Source: Verrucomicrobiota bacterium (GTDB lineage Bacteria; Verrucomicrobiota; Verrucomicrobiia; Verrucomicrobiales; Akkermansiaceae). Taken from it: a stretch of DNA of 64,000 nt. Shown here piece after piece: positions 7,757-16,474 of this stretch (position 1 is the first letter of the stretch; each line of letters opens with the position of its first letter). The notes under the pieces were generated by a model. The model searched no databases and was not told the DNA's origin. It was given only the letters and a program-made list of their open reading frames with translations. The stretch spans positions 148,019-212,018 of the forward strand of contig JAFLEH010000007.1 in NCBI GenBank assembly GCA_017301995.1, in the 5' to 3' direction. The translations under genes were made by a program, and so were the position numbers.

Positions 7757-8734
7757 TCACAACCGGAGATCCGCCACCAGCGGGCGGTGGTCGGAGCCCA
7801 GATCGGGGCCGGTTTGGCAGCTTATGGCGGAGACCGGGCCCTTGAGGAGCAGGTGATCGATCGGAATCCCGAAAATCAGATTGGCGCGCCGCCAGGTGGG
7901 ACCGAACTCCAGGCCGCGGCGCGCGTCCCGCAGACCGGCACCATACAGCGGCCGCATGCAATCGCACCAAGGCGTCGCGTTGAAATCTCCCATCACCACC
8001 AGCGCCGAGCCGTTCTCGCTCGCCTCGTTCGCGAGCGAAACCAGCGTTTGGTTGCGTTCTCGGGTGAGGCCGGGCCCAAGCGGCGGCGGCGGATGCGCTC
8101 CGATCACGACCAACGGCTTTCCGGCAACCTCGAGCTCCACCCGAATCGCGGCCGTCGGCAGGTCGCCCGCGCTGATCAGCCGGGTGTCGCGCAGTGGGAT
8201 TTTCGATAGAACGGCGACCCCGAAATTGTCCTCGCAGGCGATCACCGCGTGATAGGGCAGGGTGGGCCGCAGCTTTTCGAGTTCGGCCTCCCATTTCGGA
8301 TCCACTTCCGCGAAAAACGCCACATCCGGATCGGCCTTGCGCACCCAATCCAGCACGTCGGAGCAGCGGGCATTGGAGGTGAGCACATTGAACGACAGCA
8401 CCCTCAGCGATGCCGATCCGCCGTGCCCGGCGTTTCCATCCGACCGGAAACACGGGACCACACGGGCGGCCGGAAGCGCGAAAAGCACCGCCGCCAGACC
8501 CAGCCAGACCCAGCGTTTCCGCATTGCAAACCACAGCGCGGCGATCAGCAGCGAGACCGCGTATTGGAGTTGGAACGGCGTCACCAAATCCAGCACCCAC
8601 CAGGAACCCGCCGCCAGCGAAACCACCGCCAGCCCCCCGGCGCCCAGAGTCCCCAGCGCCACCAACACGCCAAAACCACCCCCGGGTTGCCACCAAGGGG
8701 ATTCGGAAAACACGGATTTCTCGGAGCGATTCAT
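7757..8734 (-). CDS. Membrane-anchored endonuclease/exonuclease/phosphatase family protein
   Basis: 325 residues from the ATG at 8734. The N-terminal ~100 residues contain about three hydrophobic segments (GFGVLVALGTLGAGGLAVVSL, YAVSLLIAALWFAM, WVWLGLAAVLFALPAARVV). They are followed by an EEP domain: LRVLSFNVLTSNAR, ADPDVAFFAEVDPKW (metal-binding Glu), AHPPPPL, VVMGDFNATPW (catalytic GDFN) and GSDHRPLVADL (SDH). This layout matches the widespread inner-membrane EEP proteins of uncertain substrate (phospholipid head groups or nucleic acid). It is transcribed convergently to rplT, with the rplT terminator between them. Confidence 0.88.
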   Translation of the reverse strand: MNRSEKSVFSESPWWQPGGGFGVLVALGTLGAGGLAVVSLAAGSWWVLDLVTPFQLQYAVSLLIAALWFAMRKRWVWLGLAAVLFALPAARVVPCFRSDGNAGHGGSASLRVLSFNVLTSNARCSDVLDWVRKADPDVAFFAEVDPKWEAELEKLRPTLPYHAVIACEDNFGVAVLSKIPLRDTRLISAGDLPTAAIRVELEVAGKPLVVIGAHPPPPLGPGLTRERNQTLVSLANEASENGSALVVMGDFNATPWCDCMRPLYGAGLRDARRGLEFGPTWRRANLIFGIPIDHLLLKGPVSAISCQTGPDLGSDHRPLVADLRL

Positions 8735-8781
8735 TGCCGCGAAATCTATCCTGCTGGTTTCGTTTGGTGAAGCAAAACATA

Positions 8782-8824
8782 ACAAAAACCCCGGATCCGC
8801 GGCTTTCGCCACCGATCCGGGGTT
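8782..8824 (-). terminator. Rho-independent terminator of fusA
   Basis: Perfect 11-bp stem formed by 8787-8797 and 8814-8824 (AACCCCGGATC / GATCCGGGGTT) with a 16-nt loop. On the minus strand it is followed by TTTTTGTTATGTTTT. It lies 33 bases beyond the fusA stop. Confidence 0.9.
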
Positions 8825-8856
8825 GAAATGCGGTTCCGTGAGCCGCCGATGCCGGC

Positions 8857-10947
8857 TTACTTGTTCCGCGCGGCTTCGCGTTCCTTGGCCTTGGCGATCA
8901 CATCGTCGGCGATGTTGCGCGGGCAGGGCGAGTAGCGGAGGAACTCCATCGAGAACTGGCCGCGGCCGGAGGTCATGGTGCGCAGGTCGCCGATATAACC
9001 GAACATCGAGCTGAGCGGGCACTCGGCTTTCACGTGGACGCCGTGGTGGACGCTTTCCTGGTTGAGGATCACGCCGCGGCGGCGGTTGAGGTCGCCGATG
9101 ACATCACCGACGTTGGCTTCGGGCGTAAAGACGTCCACCTTCATGATCGGCTCGAGGATTTGCGGGCCGGCCTTGGGCATGGTCTGGCGGAACGCCGCCT
9201 TGGCCGCGATTTCGAACGCGATGGACGAGGAGTCCACGGCGTGGAATCCGCCGTCGGTGAGAGTGACCTTGAAGTCGAGGCAGGGGTAGCCGGCCAGCGG
9301 TCCCTTGAAGATCGAATTGGCGAAGCCCTTTTCGACCGCCGGGATGTATTCCTTGGGCACGTTGCCGCCGACGACCGTGGATTCGAAGCTGAAGCCGCTG
9401 CCGGGTTCGGTGGGTTCGATGGTGTATTCGATCTTGGCGAACTGGCCGGAACCACCGGACTGCTTCTTGTGGGTGTAGCTGTCGTGGATCGCCTTGGTGA
9501 TGGTTTCACGGTAGGCCACCTGCGGGGCGCCGACGACCACGTCCACCTTGTGGGTGCGCTTGAGGATGTCGATCTTGATGTCGAGGTGAAGCTCGCCCAT
9601 CCCCTTGATGATGAGTTCGTTGGTTTCCTCGTCGGTTTCGACGTGGAACGACGGGTCCTCCTTGACCATTTTGGAAATGGCGTTGCCGAGTTTTTCGGCG
9701 TCGCCGCGATCCTTGGGAGCGATGGCGATGGAGATGACCGGCTCCGGGAAAACCATCGGCTCGAGCGTGGCCGGGTGGTCCACATCGCAGAGGGTGTGGC
9801 CGGTCTGGACGTGCTTCAGGCCCACGATGGCAATGATGTCGCCCGCTTGGGCGGAGTCGATTTCGGAGCGGTCGTTGGCGTGCATTTCCACCATGCGGCC
9901 GATGCGCTCGGTTTTGCCGGTGTAGGTGTTGAGCACGCTCATGCCCTTGGTGATGGTGCCGGTGTAGATGCGAACGAAGGTCAGCGCGCCGAACTTGTCG
10001 TCCATGATCTTGAAGGCGAGCGCGCGCAGCGGCTTGCTGGGGTCCACGATGGCGAATTCGCCGGTGGGGTGGCCCTCAAGGTCCACTTCGGGCTGCGGTT
10101 TCACCTCGGTGGGGTCGGGCAGATAGTCAACCACCGCGTCCAACACGAGCTGCACACCCTTGTTTTTGAACGACGAGCCACAGTAGGTCGGGAAGAAGGT
10201 CATCTCGATGGTGCCTTCGCGGATGAGGCCTTTGATCGTTTCGACGTCCGGCTCGATGCCTTCGAGGTATTTCTCCATCACCGAATCGTCCATTTCGATG
10301 GCGGTTTCGATCAGCTCGGAGCGGTATTTTTCAACATCGTCCACCATGTTGGCCGGAACATCGCCCACCACGTATTTTTCCGGATCGCCGGAGTCGTCCC
10401 AGACATAGGACTTGCGGGTGAGGAGGTCCACCACGCCGACGAAATCGCTTTCGACACCGATGGGCAGGACCATGACGAGCGGCTTGGCGCCGAGGATGTT
10501 TTTGACCTGATCGATGACGCGGTAGTAGTTGGCGCCGATGCGGTCCATCTTGTTGACGTAGATGACACGGGAAACGTGGGAGTCGTTCGCGTAGCGCCAG
10601 TTGGTCTCGGACTGCGGCTCGACACCGCCGGAAGCGCAGAACACGCCGACGCCACCATCGAGCACCTTCAGTGAGCGATAGACTTCAATGGTGAAGTCAA
10701 CGTGGCCGGGAGTGTCGATGATGTTGAACTGATAGCCGCGCCAAAAGCAGGAAGTGGCCGCGGACTGGATCGTGATGCCGCGTTCGGCCTCCTGCTCCAT
10801 GAAGTCCATGGTGGATTCGCCATCGTGGACTTCGCCCAGCTTGTGAATCTTTCCGGTGAGCTTGAGAATGCGCTCCGAGGTCGTGGTCTTACCGGCATCG
10901 ACGTGGGCGAAGATGCCGATGTTGCGGTATTTGGTGAGGTCTTTCAT
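8857..10947 (-). CDS. fusA: Translation elongation factor G
   Basis: 696 residues from the ATG at 10947 ([20 protein letters not shown]); the frame extends further upstream, but those residues are not EF-G-like. GTPase motifs: G1 [14 protein letters not shown], switch [11 protein letters not shown]3 DTPGHVDF, G4 [11 protein letters not shown]. Domain II onwards shows [22 protein letters not shown], the domain IV segment [10 protein letters not shown] and the C-terminal domain V. The length is normal for EF-G. It drives ribosomal translocation and, with RRF, recycling. It is monocistronic here, apart from the rpsL-rpsG-tufA context where EF-G is often found; many Verrucomicrobia have more than one EF-G-like gene, so other paralogues may exist. 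Confidence 0.95.
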   Translation of the reverse strand: MKDLTKYRNIGIFAHVDAGKTTTSERILKLTGKIHKLGEVHDGESTMDFMEQEAERGITIQSAATSCFWRGYQFNIIDTPGHVDFTIEVYRSLKVLDGGVGVFCASGGVEPQSETNWRYANDSHVSRVIYVNKMDRIGANYYRVIDQVKNILGAKPLVMVLPIGVESDFVGVVDLLTRKSYVWDDSGDPEKYVVGDVPANMVDDVEKYRSELIETAIEMDDSVMEKYLEGIEPDVETIKGLIREGTIEMTFFPTYCGSSFKNKGVQLVLDAVVDYLPDPTEVKPQPEVDLEGHPTGEFAIVDPSKPLRALAFKIMDDKFGALTFVRIYTGTITKGMSVLNTYTGKTERIGRMVEMHANDRSEIDSAQAGDIIAIVGLKHVQTGHTLCDVDHPATLEPMVFPEPVISIAIAPKDRGDAEKLGNAISKMVKEDPSFHVETDEETNELIIKGMGELHLDIKIDILKRTHKVDVVVGAPQVAYRETITKAIHDSYTHKKQSGGSGQFAKIEYTIEPTEPGSGFSFESTVVGGNVPKEYIPAVEKGFANSIFKGPLAGYPCLDFKVTLTDGGFHAVDSSSIAFEIAAKAAFRQTMPKAGPQILEPIMKVDVFTPEANVGDVIGDLNRRRGVILNQESVHHGVHVKAECPLSSMFGYIGDLRTMTSGRGQFSMEFLRYSPCPRNIADDVIAKAKEREAARNK

Positions 10948-11008
10948 GCCAATATGGTGGGAGTAGGTGGACGTGACGGTCCCGCCAGCGGCGCGCGGCG
11001 GGGGCGCA

Positions 11009-11036
11009 TTCCTAGTCGGCAATTTCGATTTGGCAA
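11009..11036 (-). promoter_or_regulatory. Promoter of fusA
   Basis: On the minus strand TTGCCA (11036-11031), 16-bp spacer, TAGGAA (11014-11009). The start codon is at 10947, so unlike the leaderless promoters this gives a leader of roughly 55 nt. Confidence 0.5.
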
Positions 11037-11075
11037 TCCCATAGTCGCCAAATCCCGATGAAAAATGCGATTTTC

Positions 11076-11178
11076 ACATGGGGTCAGTCCTCGCATGGTA
11101 ACATTTCGTGGGCATTGATCGCCGGTAGGAAGCGGGGATCGGGGCAAAAATGTTACCATGCGAGGACTGACCCCATGT
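11076..11178. repeat. 103-bp element with perfect 31-bp inverted repeats
   Basis: Arms at 11076-11106 and 11148-11178 are perfect reverse complements over 31 bp, with a 41-bp centre. The arm includes GGGGTCAGTCCTCGCATGG and TAACATTT. The outer ends GGGGTCAG...CTGACCCC resemble REP elements mobilised by REP-associated tyrosine transposases. There is no gene inside. A long hairpin would form in RNA or single-stranded DNA. It lies between the fusA promoter and the 11234 metallopeptidase gene. Confidence 0.9.
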
Positions 11179-11233
11179 TTCGGGCGGGGATTCGGCTTGC
11201 GGGTGGCGGGTGGCGGATGTCAGGGTTTCGGGC

Positions 11234-11599
11234 ATGGATTTCGCGACATTGAGCCGCTGGGCGGAGGAAGAAGTGAAAGGGTTGACCCGGGCGCTGCCGC
11301 CCGAGGTGCGGAAGGCTGCGGCGAATTGCCCGGTGATCTTCGAGCCGCGGCCGGGCGAGGGGGCTTTCGATGACGAGCTGGAAGGCGACGAGCTCGGGCT
11401 GTTCGAGGGGGCCAGCCTGTTGGAGGAGGCCGACGCGGGCGATCCGCCGCGCATCCGGTTGTTTTTGGAAAACCTGTGGGAATACGTCGAGGAAGACGAA
11501 CAGGACTACCGCGATGAGGTGGGCACCACGCTCCTCCACGAACTCGGCCACTACCTTGGCTGGGACGAAGACGAGGTCGCCGACAGGGGATTGGAGTGA
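11234..11599 (+). CDS. Minimal metallopeptidase-like protein (DUF1025/COG3824 type)
   Basis: 121 residues from the ATG at 11234 (MDFATLSRWAEEEV); an ATG at 11210 adds eight residues and cannot be excluded. The acidic body ends in TTLLHELGHYLGWDEDEVADRGLE, which contains the zinc motif HExxHxxGxxxD of the 'minimal MMP-like' family. These small proteins are widespread and mostly uncharacterised; a protease activity is inferred only from the motif. It stands alone downstream of the 31-bp inverted-repeat element, whose right arm ends 56 bases before the start. Confidence 0.85.
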   Translation: MDFATLSRWAEEEVKGLTRALPPEVRKAAANCPVIFEPRPGEGAFDDELEGDELGLFEGASLLEEADAGDPPRIRLFLENLWEYVEEDEQDYRDEVGTTLLHELGHYLGWDEDEVADRGLE

Positions 11600-11671
11600 G
11601 GGATGTTAATGTTAGGTCCGGTTGGCGGTTTTCCGATTCGCTTTTCGGCCGTGCCGATTCTAGTGTGCCCC

Positions 11672-12691
11672 ATGTTTCGCACTATCGCAACAATTGTAGC
11701 CATCGCGGCAGGAGTTCCATCCGTCCGTGCCGGAACGCCCGTGGAACCCGGCCAGGAAATGCGCGTCGCGGCTAACAATCTAATTGCCGGACTCGATGCG
11801 GACCAGCGGAAACGCGCGTGCTTTCCGTTCGGATCAGACGAGCGGGAAAACTGGGCCTTCGTTCCGAAACAGCGCGCCGGAATTCCCCTGTCCGACCTCA
11901 CCCCGGCCCAGCGCGGATTGGTCAACAAGCTTCTCGGCGCGGCCCTCAGTGAAAAGGGCCTGCTGAAAGTCGATACGATCATCGCGCTGGAGGGGCTTCT
12001 CGGCGAAATGGAAAAGCGCCCCGATTACCGCGATCCAACGAAATACCACACTTCCATTTTCGGAGATCCCGGCAAAGACGGTCCGTGGGGGTGGCGATTC
12101 GAGGGGCACCATCTGTCGGTCAATCTAACCATCGTTCCCGGCAAGGGAATTTCCGCGGCTCCGTCGTTCATGGGAGCCAATCCGGCCGAAGTCCGGGAGG
12201 GTGCCAAAAAAGGAACGCGCCCTCTCGCCGCGGAGGAGGATCTCGCGCGCGTGCTCGCCGCCTCTCTGGATAGCGCGGGCGGCAAGGTCGTGTTCACCGA
12301 CAAGCCGCCCGGAGATATTCTAACCGGCTCCGACCGCAAGGCCAAGCAGCTCGAACCCGTCGGCGTGGCTGCGAAGGAAATGACCGCCGCCCAACAGACC
12401 GCACTGAAAGATCTGATCCGCGAATACGCCGGGCGATTCCGGAAAGAGGTCGCCGAGGACACGCTCAAACGGATCGAGGCCGAGTTTGACACGGTGCGGT
12501 TCGGTTGGGCTGGCTCGCTCAAGCCCGGCGAGGCCTACTATTACCGCGTCCAAGGGAAATCCTTCCTGATCGAGGCCGCCAACTCGCAGAACAACGCCAA
12601 TCACATCCACACCGTCTGGCGCGATGTCGAAAACGACTTCGGACGCGATGTCCTCGGCGAGCACTATCAAAACGACGACCACTCCCACTGA
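11672..12691 (+). CDS. Secreted DUF3500 protein
   Basis: 339 residues from the ATG at 11672, chosen because MFRTIATIVAIAAGVPSVRAG is a clean signal peptide; 23 codons further upstream are open. The DUF3500 family pattern is visible: ENWAFVPKQRAGIPLSDLTPAQR, HTSIFGDPGKDGPWGWRFEGHHLSVNL, PSFMGANPAEVREG and, near the C-terminus, QGKSFLIEAANSQNNANHIHTVWRD. The HH in FEGHH and NHIH residues could bind metal, but the function of the family is unknown. A TAGTGT -10-like hexamer ends five nt before the ATG, consistent with the near-leaderless promoters seen elsewhere here, although the -35 is weak. Confidence 0.85.
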   Translation: MFRTIATIVAIAAGVPSVRAGTPVEPGQEMRVAANNLIAGLDADQRKRACFPFGSDERENWAFVPKQRAGIPLSDLTPAQRGLVNKLLGAALSEKGLLKVDTIIALEGLLGEMEKRPDYRDPTKYHTSIFGDPGKDGPWGWRFEGHHLSVNLTIVPGKGISAAPSFMGANPAEVREGAKKGTRPLAAEEDLARVLAASLDSAGGKVVFTDKPPGDILTGSDRKAKQLEPVGVAAKEMTAAQQTALKDLIREYAGRFRKEVAEDTLKRIEAEFDTVRFGWAGSLKPGEAYYYRVQGKSFLIEAANSQNNANHIHTVWRDVENDFGRDVLGEHYQNDDHSH

Positions 12692-12738
12692 ACCCGAAAT
12701 CGGAACTTGGAATGACCCGTGCATCCTCCTTTCTAGGC

Positions 12739-12779
12739 TAAATCGAGCGTCCAAACTACCCTGAACTTCGGATTTCGGG
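12739..12779. repeat. Dispersed ~40-bp repeat, copy 1
   Basis: The first 22 bases (12739-12760, containing GAGCGTCCAAACTACC) recur exactly in reverse orientation at 32921-32942, and the following ~19 bases are similar. It sits in the 288-base gap between the DUF3500 gene and the small 12980 gene; nothing else convincing is seen in that gap. Confidence 0.8.
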
Positions 12780-12979
12780 CTTAACCGCTTTTGGGCCAGC
12801 GGCCCGCGCATTGACGATTCGATGATCCGTTTTTCAGGAATCCGGAATCGATGGAAAATCGGGATTTTCCGCCTTTTTTGCTTGTCATCGTGCGCTCCGT
12901 GGGCTGGGGTGGAGGTGCTTCCGAACGGTGTGGCGCGCGAGCGTCCATCGGCGGGAGTGTTAGAACAGAAGCACTAGGC

Positions 12980-13147
12980 ATGAAAACTTTGGAACGCATC
13001 ACCCTGATGACCGCTACCGCCGTTTACGCGGGTTACCTGATCCAGCAGGCGCTCAAGACGCGCGCGGAAAGATTGTATCGCCTGGCGGCCGGCGAGTCGC
13101 CCTACGAACGCACCCACCCGAAACCCCGGCGTGTGAGGGTTTCCTGA
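12980..13147 (+). CDS. Small hypothetical protein (55 aa)
   Basis: MKTLERITLMTATAVYAGYLIQQALKTRAERLYRL: a short basic N-terminus, one potential amphipathic or membrane helix (about residues 8-24), and a basic tail (THPKPRRVRVS). The frame is open upstream, but this ATG gives a plausible small membrane-associated protein. No family is recognised. A TTGTCA/TGGGGT pair lies further upstream near 12890-12925. Coding status is likely but not certain. Confidence 0.5.
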   Translation: MKTLERITLMTATAVYAGYLIQQALKTRAERLYRLAAGESPYERTHPKPRRVRVS

Positions 13148-13326
13148 GGCCGAACCGCGGTTCAGGAGTGAAAACCAAGGGGCGATGCCATTTGGCGGCC
13201 TCCGTGGGGGGTGTTGTTAGTCCAGGTGCGGGTTTTGGCGCTCGGTGACATTGCGCTTGCCGGGCGGGCGGGTTGGGTACACGCTTCCGGCGCTGGCTGT
13301 GAGGCCCGCGCGACCGTCCATTTCCC

Positions 13327-14796
13327 ATGCCCGCCAAACCGAAATCTCCCGCCCGCGAACTGCTCTTCGGCGACCTCTGGACCTATGATCCGGCGCCGGA
13401 AACCGCGGATCCCAACATTTCAGCCCGCTACGGGTTGTTCATCAACGGACGTTTCTCCGCGCCGAAATCGCGGAAGTATTTCCCGTCCGTCAGCCCGCGT
13501 GATGAATCGAAGTTGGCGGAAATCGCGCTGGCCGGTCCGGCGGATGTGGATGCCGCCTACCAGGCTGCCGCCGCCGCGTTTCCGGCCTGGAGCGGTCTGC
13601 CGGGGGCGGAACGCGGCAAGTTTCTCTATCGGATCGCACGGCTGCTGCAGGACCGCGCGCGGGAATTCGCGGTGGCGGAGACGCTCGACGGCGGCAAGCC
13701 GATCAAGGAATCCCGCGACTTCGACCTGCCGGTGGCGGCCGCCCATTTTTTCTATCACGCCGGTTGGGCCGACAAACTGGAATACCTGGGCCACGGCAAG
13801 CCGGTTAGGCCGCTGGGTGTCGTGGGACAGGTGATTCCATGGAATTTCCCGCTGCTGATGCTGGCGTGGAAGCTGGCGCCGGCGTTGGCTGCGGGAAACA
13901 CGGTGGTGCTCAAGCCCGCGGAAACCACTTCCATAACGGCGCTCAAATTCGCCTCCGTTCTAACCGACGCGGGGCTGCCGCCGGGCGTGGTCAACATTGT
14001 GACCGGCGCGGGCGAAACCGGCGCTGCCGTGGTGCGTCACCCGCTCGCTTCAAAAATCGCATTCACCGGCTCCACCGAGGTCGGCAAGGCGATCCAGCGC
14101 GCGCTGGCCGGAACCGATAGAAAACTCACCCTGGAACTCGGCGGAAAGGCGGCCAACATCGTGTTCGGCGACGCCCCGCTCGATCAGGCGGTCGAGGGTA
14201 TCGTCAACGGGATCTTCTTCAACCAGGGCCACGTCTGCTGCGCCGGATCGCGGCTGCTGGTCCAGGAATCGGTGGCGGCCGAAGTGCTCGCCCGCCTCAA
14301 ACGCCGGATCGCCACTCTGCGGGTCGGCGATCCGCTGGACAAGAACACCGACCTCGGTGCGATCAATTCCAGGGAACAGCTCGACCGGATCCGCGGCTTG
14401 GTAGCCTCGGGCGTGGAGGAAGGTGCCACGATCTATCAACCCGAATGCCGGCTGCCCGCCAAGGGTTGGTATTACCCGCCGACGCTGTTCTCCGGCGTCT
14501 CGCAGAGCCACCGCGTGGCAAACGAGGAAATCTTCGGCCCGGTTCTATCCATCCTGACCTTCCGCACGCCGCAGGAGGCGATCGAAAAGGCCAACAACAC
14601 CGCCTACGGCCTATCCGCCGGGGTGTGGACGGACAAGGGATCGCGCATCCTCTGGATGGCCGACCGCCTCAAGGCCGGCGTGGTCTGGGCCAACACCTAT
14701 AACAAATTCGACCCCGCCTCGCCGTTCGGCGGATTCAAGGAGTCCGGCTTCGGCCGCGAAGGCGGCAGGCAGGGGATGTGGGATTACCTGGGATGA
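13327..14796 (+). CDS. NAD(P)-dependent aldehyde dehydrogenase
   Basis: 489 residues, a full-length ALDH superfamily member. The N-terminal lead is longer than usual (the FINGRF block starts near residue 37). Cofactor and catalytic motifs: VVGQVIPWNFPLLM (oxyanion Asn), VLKPAETTSITAL, AFTGSTEVGKAI, LELGGKAANIVF with catalytic Glu270, and NQGHVCCAGSRL where Cys304 aligns with the catalytic Cys302 of classical ALDH. C-terminal EEIFGPVLSILTF and PFGGFKESGFGREGG are also present. It oxidises an aldehyde to an acid; substrate unknown. It is followed by a 7-bp repeat array and a shorter ALDH-like gene in the same orientation. Confidence 0.93.
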   Translation: MPAKPKSPARELLFGDLWTYDPAPETADPNISARYGLFINGRFSAPKSRKYFPSVSPRDESKLAEIALAGPADVDAAYQAAAAAFPAWSGLPGAERGKFLYRIARLLQDRAREFAVAETLDGGKPIKESRDFDLPVAAAHFFYHAGWADKLEYLGHGKPVRPLGVVGQVIPWNFPLLMLAWKLAPALAAGNTVVLKPAETTSITALKFASVLTDAGLPPGVVNIVTGAGETGAAVVRHPLASKIAFTGSTEVGKAIQRALAGTDRKLTLELGGKAANIVFGDAPLDQAVEGIVNGIFFNQGHVCCAGSRLLVQESVAAEVLARLKRRIATLRVGDPLDKNTDLGAINSREQLDRIRGLVASGVEEGATIYQPECRLPAKGWYYPPTLFSGVSQSHRVANEEIFGPVLSILTFRTPQEAIEKANNTAYGLSAGVWTDKGSRILWMADRLKAGVVWANTYNKFDPASPFGGFKESGFGREGGRQGMWDYLG

Positions 14797-14798
14797 TG

Positions 14799-14868
14799 TT
14801 ATTGGTTATTGGTTATTGGTTATTGGTTATAGGTTATAGGTTATAGGTTATAGGTTATAGGTTATAGG
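14799..14868 (+). repeat. Heptanucleotide tandem array (TTATTGG x4, TTATAGG x6)
   Basis: Ten exact 7-bp units fill the gap between the two ALDH genes, and the array ends in TTATACT. The last TATACT (14870-14875) lies 11 nt before the next ATG and would be an excellent -10 hexamer, so the array may set the promoter spacing of the downstream gene. Confidence 0.95.
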
Positions 14869-14886
14869 TTATACTTTCACATCATC

Positions 14887-15762
14887 ATGAGAACAGCGAT
14901 TACCAAAACTCCGAAATGTTATGTGGGTGGGGCGTTCATCCGGTCCGAGAGCGGGCGGGTGGCGGCGCTTTACGACGCTGGCGGCGGATTCCACTGCAAC
15001 ATCCCGCAGTGCTCGCGCAAGGATCTCCGCAACGCGGTGGAGGCCGCCGCGAAGGCCGCGCCGGGATGGGCCGCCCGCAGTGGCTACAACCGGGGCCAGA
15101 TTCTCTATCGGCTCGCGGAAATGTTGGAGGCGCGCGCCGTCGAAATGACCGCCGCGATCAACGTGTTCGAACCGGATATGGACCGCAGCCACCGGCAGGC
15201 CGCGGCGGAGGTCGCCACGGCGATCGACCGGATCGTCCACTACGCCGGTTGGGCGGACAAATACCAGGCGCTGCTGGGCAGCGTGAACCCGGTTTCCTCG
15301 CCGCACTTCAATTTCACCGTGGCCGAACCGATGGGTGTCATCGGCGTGATCGCACCGGACGCGGCTCCGTTGCTGGGGCTGCTCTCGCTGGTGCTTCCGG
15401 CCATCGTTTCCGGCAATACGGTGGTCGCGCTGGCCTCGGAACACCGGCCCTATCCGTCGATTTTGCTAGGCGAGATGCTCGCCACGTCCGATCTGCCCGG
15501 CGGCGTGGTGAACCTGCTGACCGGAAAACGTTCCGACCTGGTTTCCACCTTCGCCACCCACGCCCATCTGCGCGGGCTTTCCGCAGTGGCGGGAGCCGAC
15601 GACCGCGTGAAGCTGCAAACCGGCGCGGCGGACAGCGTCAAACGCGTCCACCTGATCCCCGCCGAGACCGAAACCGACTGGCTATCGCCCGCCGCGCAGG
15701 GGCTCGATCCCATCCGCCGCCATCTGGAGTTCAAGACCGTCTGGCACCCGATCGGCGTCTGA
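14887..15762 (+). CDS. Truncated, probably non-catalytic ALDH-family protein
   Basis: 291 residues that align to the N-terminal cofactor-binding part of ALDHs: CYVGGAFIRSESGR, AAPGWAARSGYNRGQILYRLAEMLEAR, VAEPMGVIGVIAPDAAPLLGLLSLVLPAIVSGNTVVALAS and LPGGVVNLLTGKRSDLV. The sequence then diverges and ends before the region that would carry the catalytic Glu and the Cys loop, so it cannot be a normal dehydrogenase. Short ALDH-like partners encoded next to a full ALDH occur in other bacteria, so a regulatory or heterodimer role with the 13327 product is a reasonable inference. It is intact as a frame, not an obvious pseudogene. A TATACT -10 lies in the repeat array just upstream. Confidence 0.8.
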   Translation: MRTAITKTPKCYVGGAFIRSESGRVAALYDAGGGFHCNIPQCSRKDLRNAVEAAAKAAPGWAARSGYNRGQILYRLAEMLEARAVEMTAAINVFEPDMDRSHRQAAAEVATAIDRIVHYAGWADKYQALLGSVNPVSSPHFNFTVAEPMGVIGVIAPDAAPLLGLLSLVLPAIVSGNTVVALASEHRPYPSILLGEMLATSDLPGGVVNLLTGKRSDLVSTFATHAHLRGLSAVAGADDRVKLQTGAADSVKRVHLIPAETETDWLSPAAQGLDPIRRHLEFKTVWHPIGV

Positions 15763-15802
15763 GTTTCCATCCGCGCCACCGCGTTTTCCAACATTTCAAT
15801 CA

Positions 15803-16474
15803 ATGCCCGATCCCGCCTACGTCCAAACCGCTTTCGCCCGCATCGCCGACCGCTATGTTCTAACCAACCATGTGCTCAGTTGCGGGATGGACCTCTGGTG
15901 GCGGCAGGTCGTTTCGCGGCGGATCCGCGGTTGGAATCCCAAGCGCCTGCTGGACGTGGCCAGCGGCACCGGCGACCTGGCGCTCAAGCTCCAGAAAACC
16001 TGCCCGGATTGTGAGGTGATCGCCTCAGATTTCTGCCCGGAGATGCTGGCCCACGCCTCATCGCGCGGGGTCAGGCAGACGCTGGTGGCCGACGCGCTGG
16101 CGCTGCCGTTTCCGGACGCGGATTTCGATGTGGTGACGGTGGCCTTCGGCCTGCGGAACATGGCCGACTATCCGAAAGCGCTGCGCGAGATGCGCCGGGT
16201 GCTCAAGCCCGGCGGTCATCTGGTGATTCTCGATTTCTCGCTGCCAAAAGGCATTTTGCGCGCGCCCTACCGTTTCTATCTGCACCGCGTTCTGCCGCGG
16301 ATGGCCGGATGGCTCACCCGCCAGCAGGACGCCTACGAATACCTCGGCGGCTCGATCGAGGCGTTCCCGGCGGGCAAGGATATGCTAACATTGTTGGAAT
16401 CCTGCGGATTCAGCGAAGCCGACTCCACGCCTCTGACCTTCGGCGTGGTGTCACTCTACACCGGACGGCGATGA
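15803..16474 (+). CDS. ubiE: Demethylmenaquinone methyltransferase (UbiE/MenG family)
   Basis: 223 residues. FARIADRYVLTNHVLSCGMDLWWRQ matches the UbiE N-terminal FDxIAxxYDxxNxxLSxGxHxxWR pattern. The SAM site is LLDVASGTGDLALKL, and NMADYPKALREMRRVLKPGG and YEYLGGSIEAFP follow as in the family. It C-methylates demethylmenaquinone in the last step of menaquinone synthesis. Its stop overlaps the start of the following glycosidase (ATGA), although the two are functionally unrelated. Assignment to menaquinone rather than ubiquinone synthesis follows from the phylum. Confidence 0.92.
   Translation: MPDPAYVQTAFARIADRYVLTNHVLSCGMDLWWRQVVSRRIRGWNPKRLLDVASGTGDLALKLQKTCPDCEVIASDFCPEMLAHASSRGVRQTLVADALALPFPDADFDVVTVAFGLRNMADYPKALREMRRVLKPGGHLVILDFSLPKGILRAPYRFYLHRVLPRMAGWLTRQQDAYEYLGGSIEAFPAGKDMLTLLESCGFSEADSTPLTFGVVSLYTGRR

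Noticed and set aside
9034..10674. 546-codon open frame antisense to fusA
   Set aside because: A GC-rich antisense shadow of fusA with no protein-like motifs; fusA is certain.
14887..15762. Calling the short ALDH a pseudogene
   Set aside because: The frame is intact with normal codon use and its own -10-like element, and short ALDH partners are known elsewhere; a functional pseudoenzyme is more likely.
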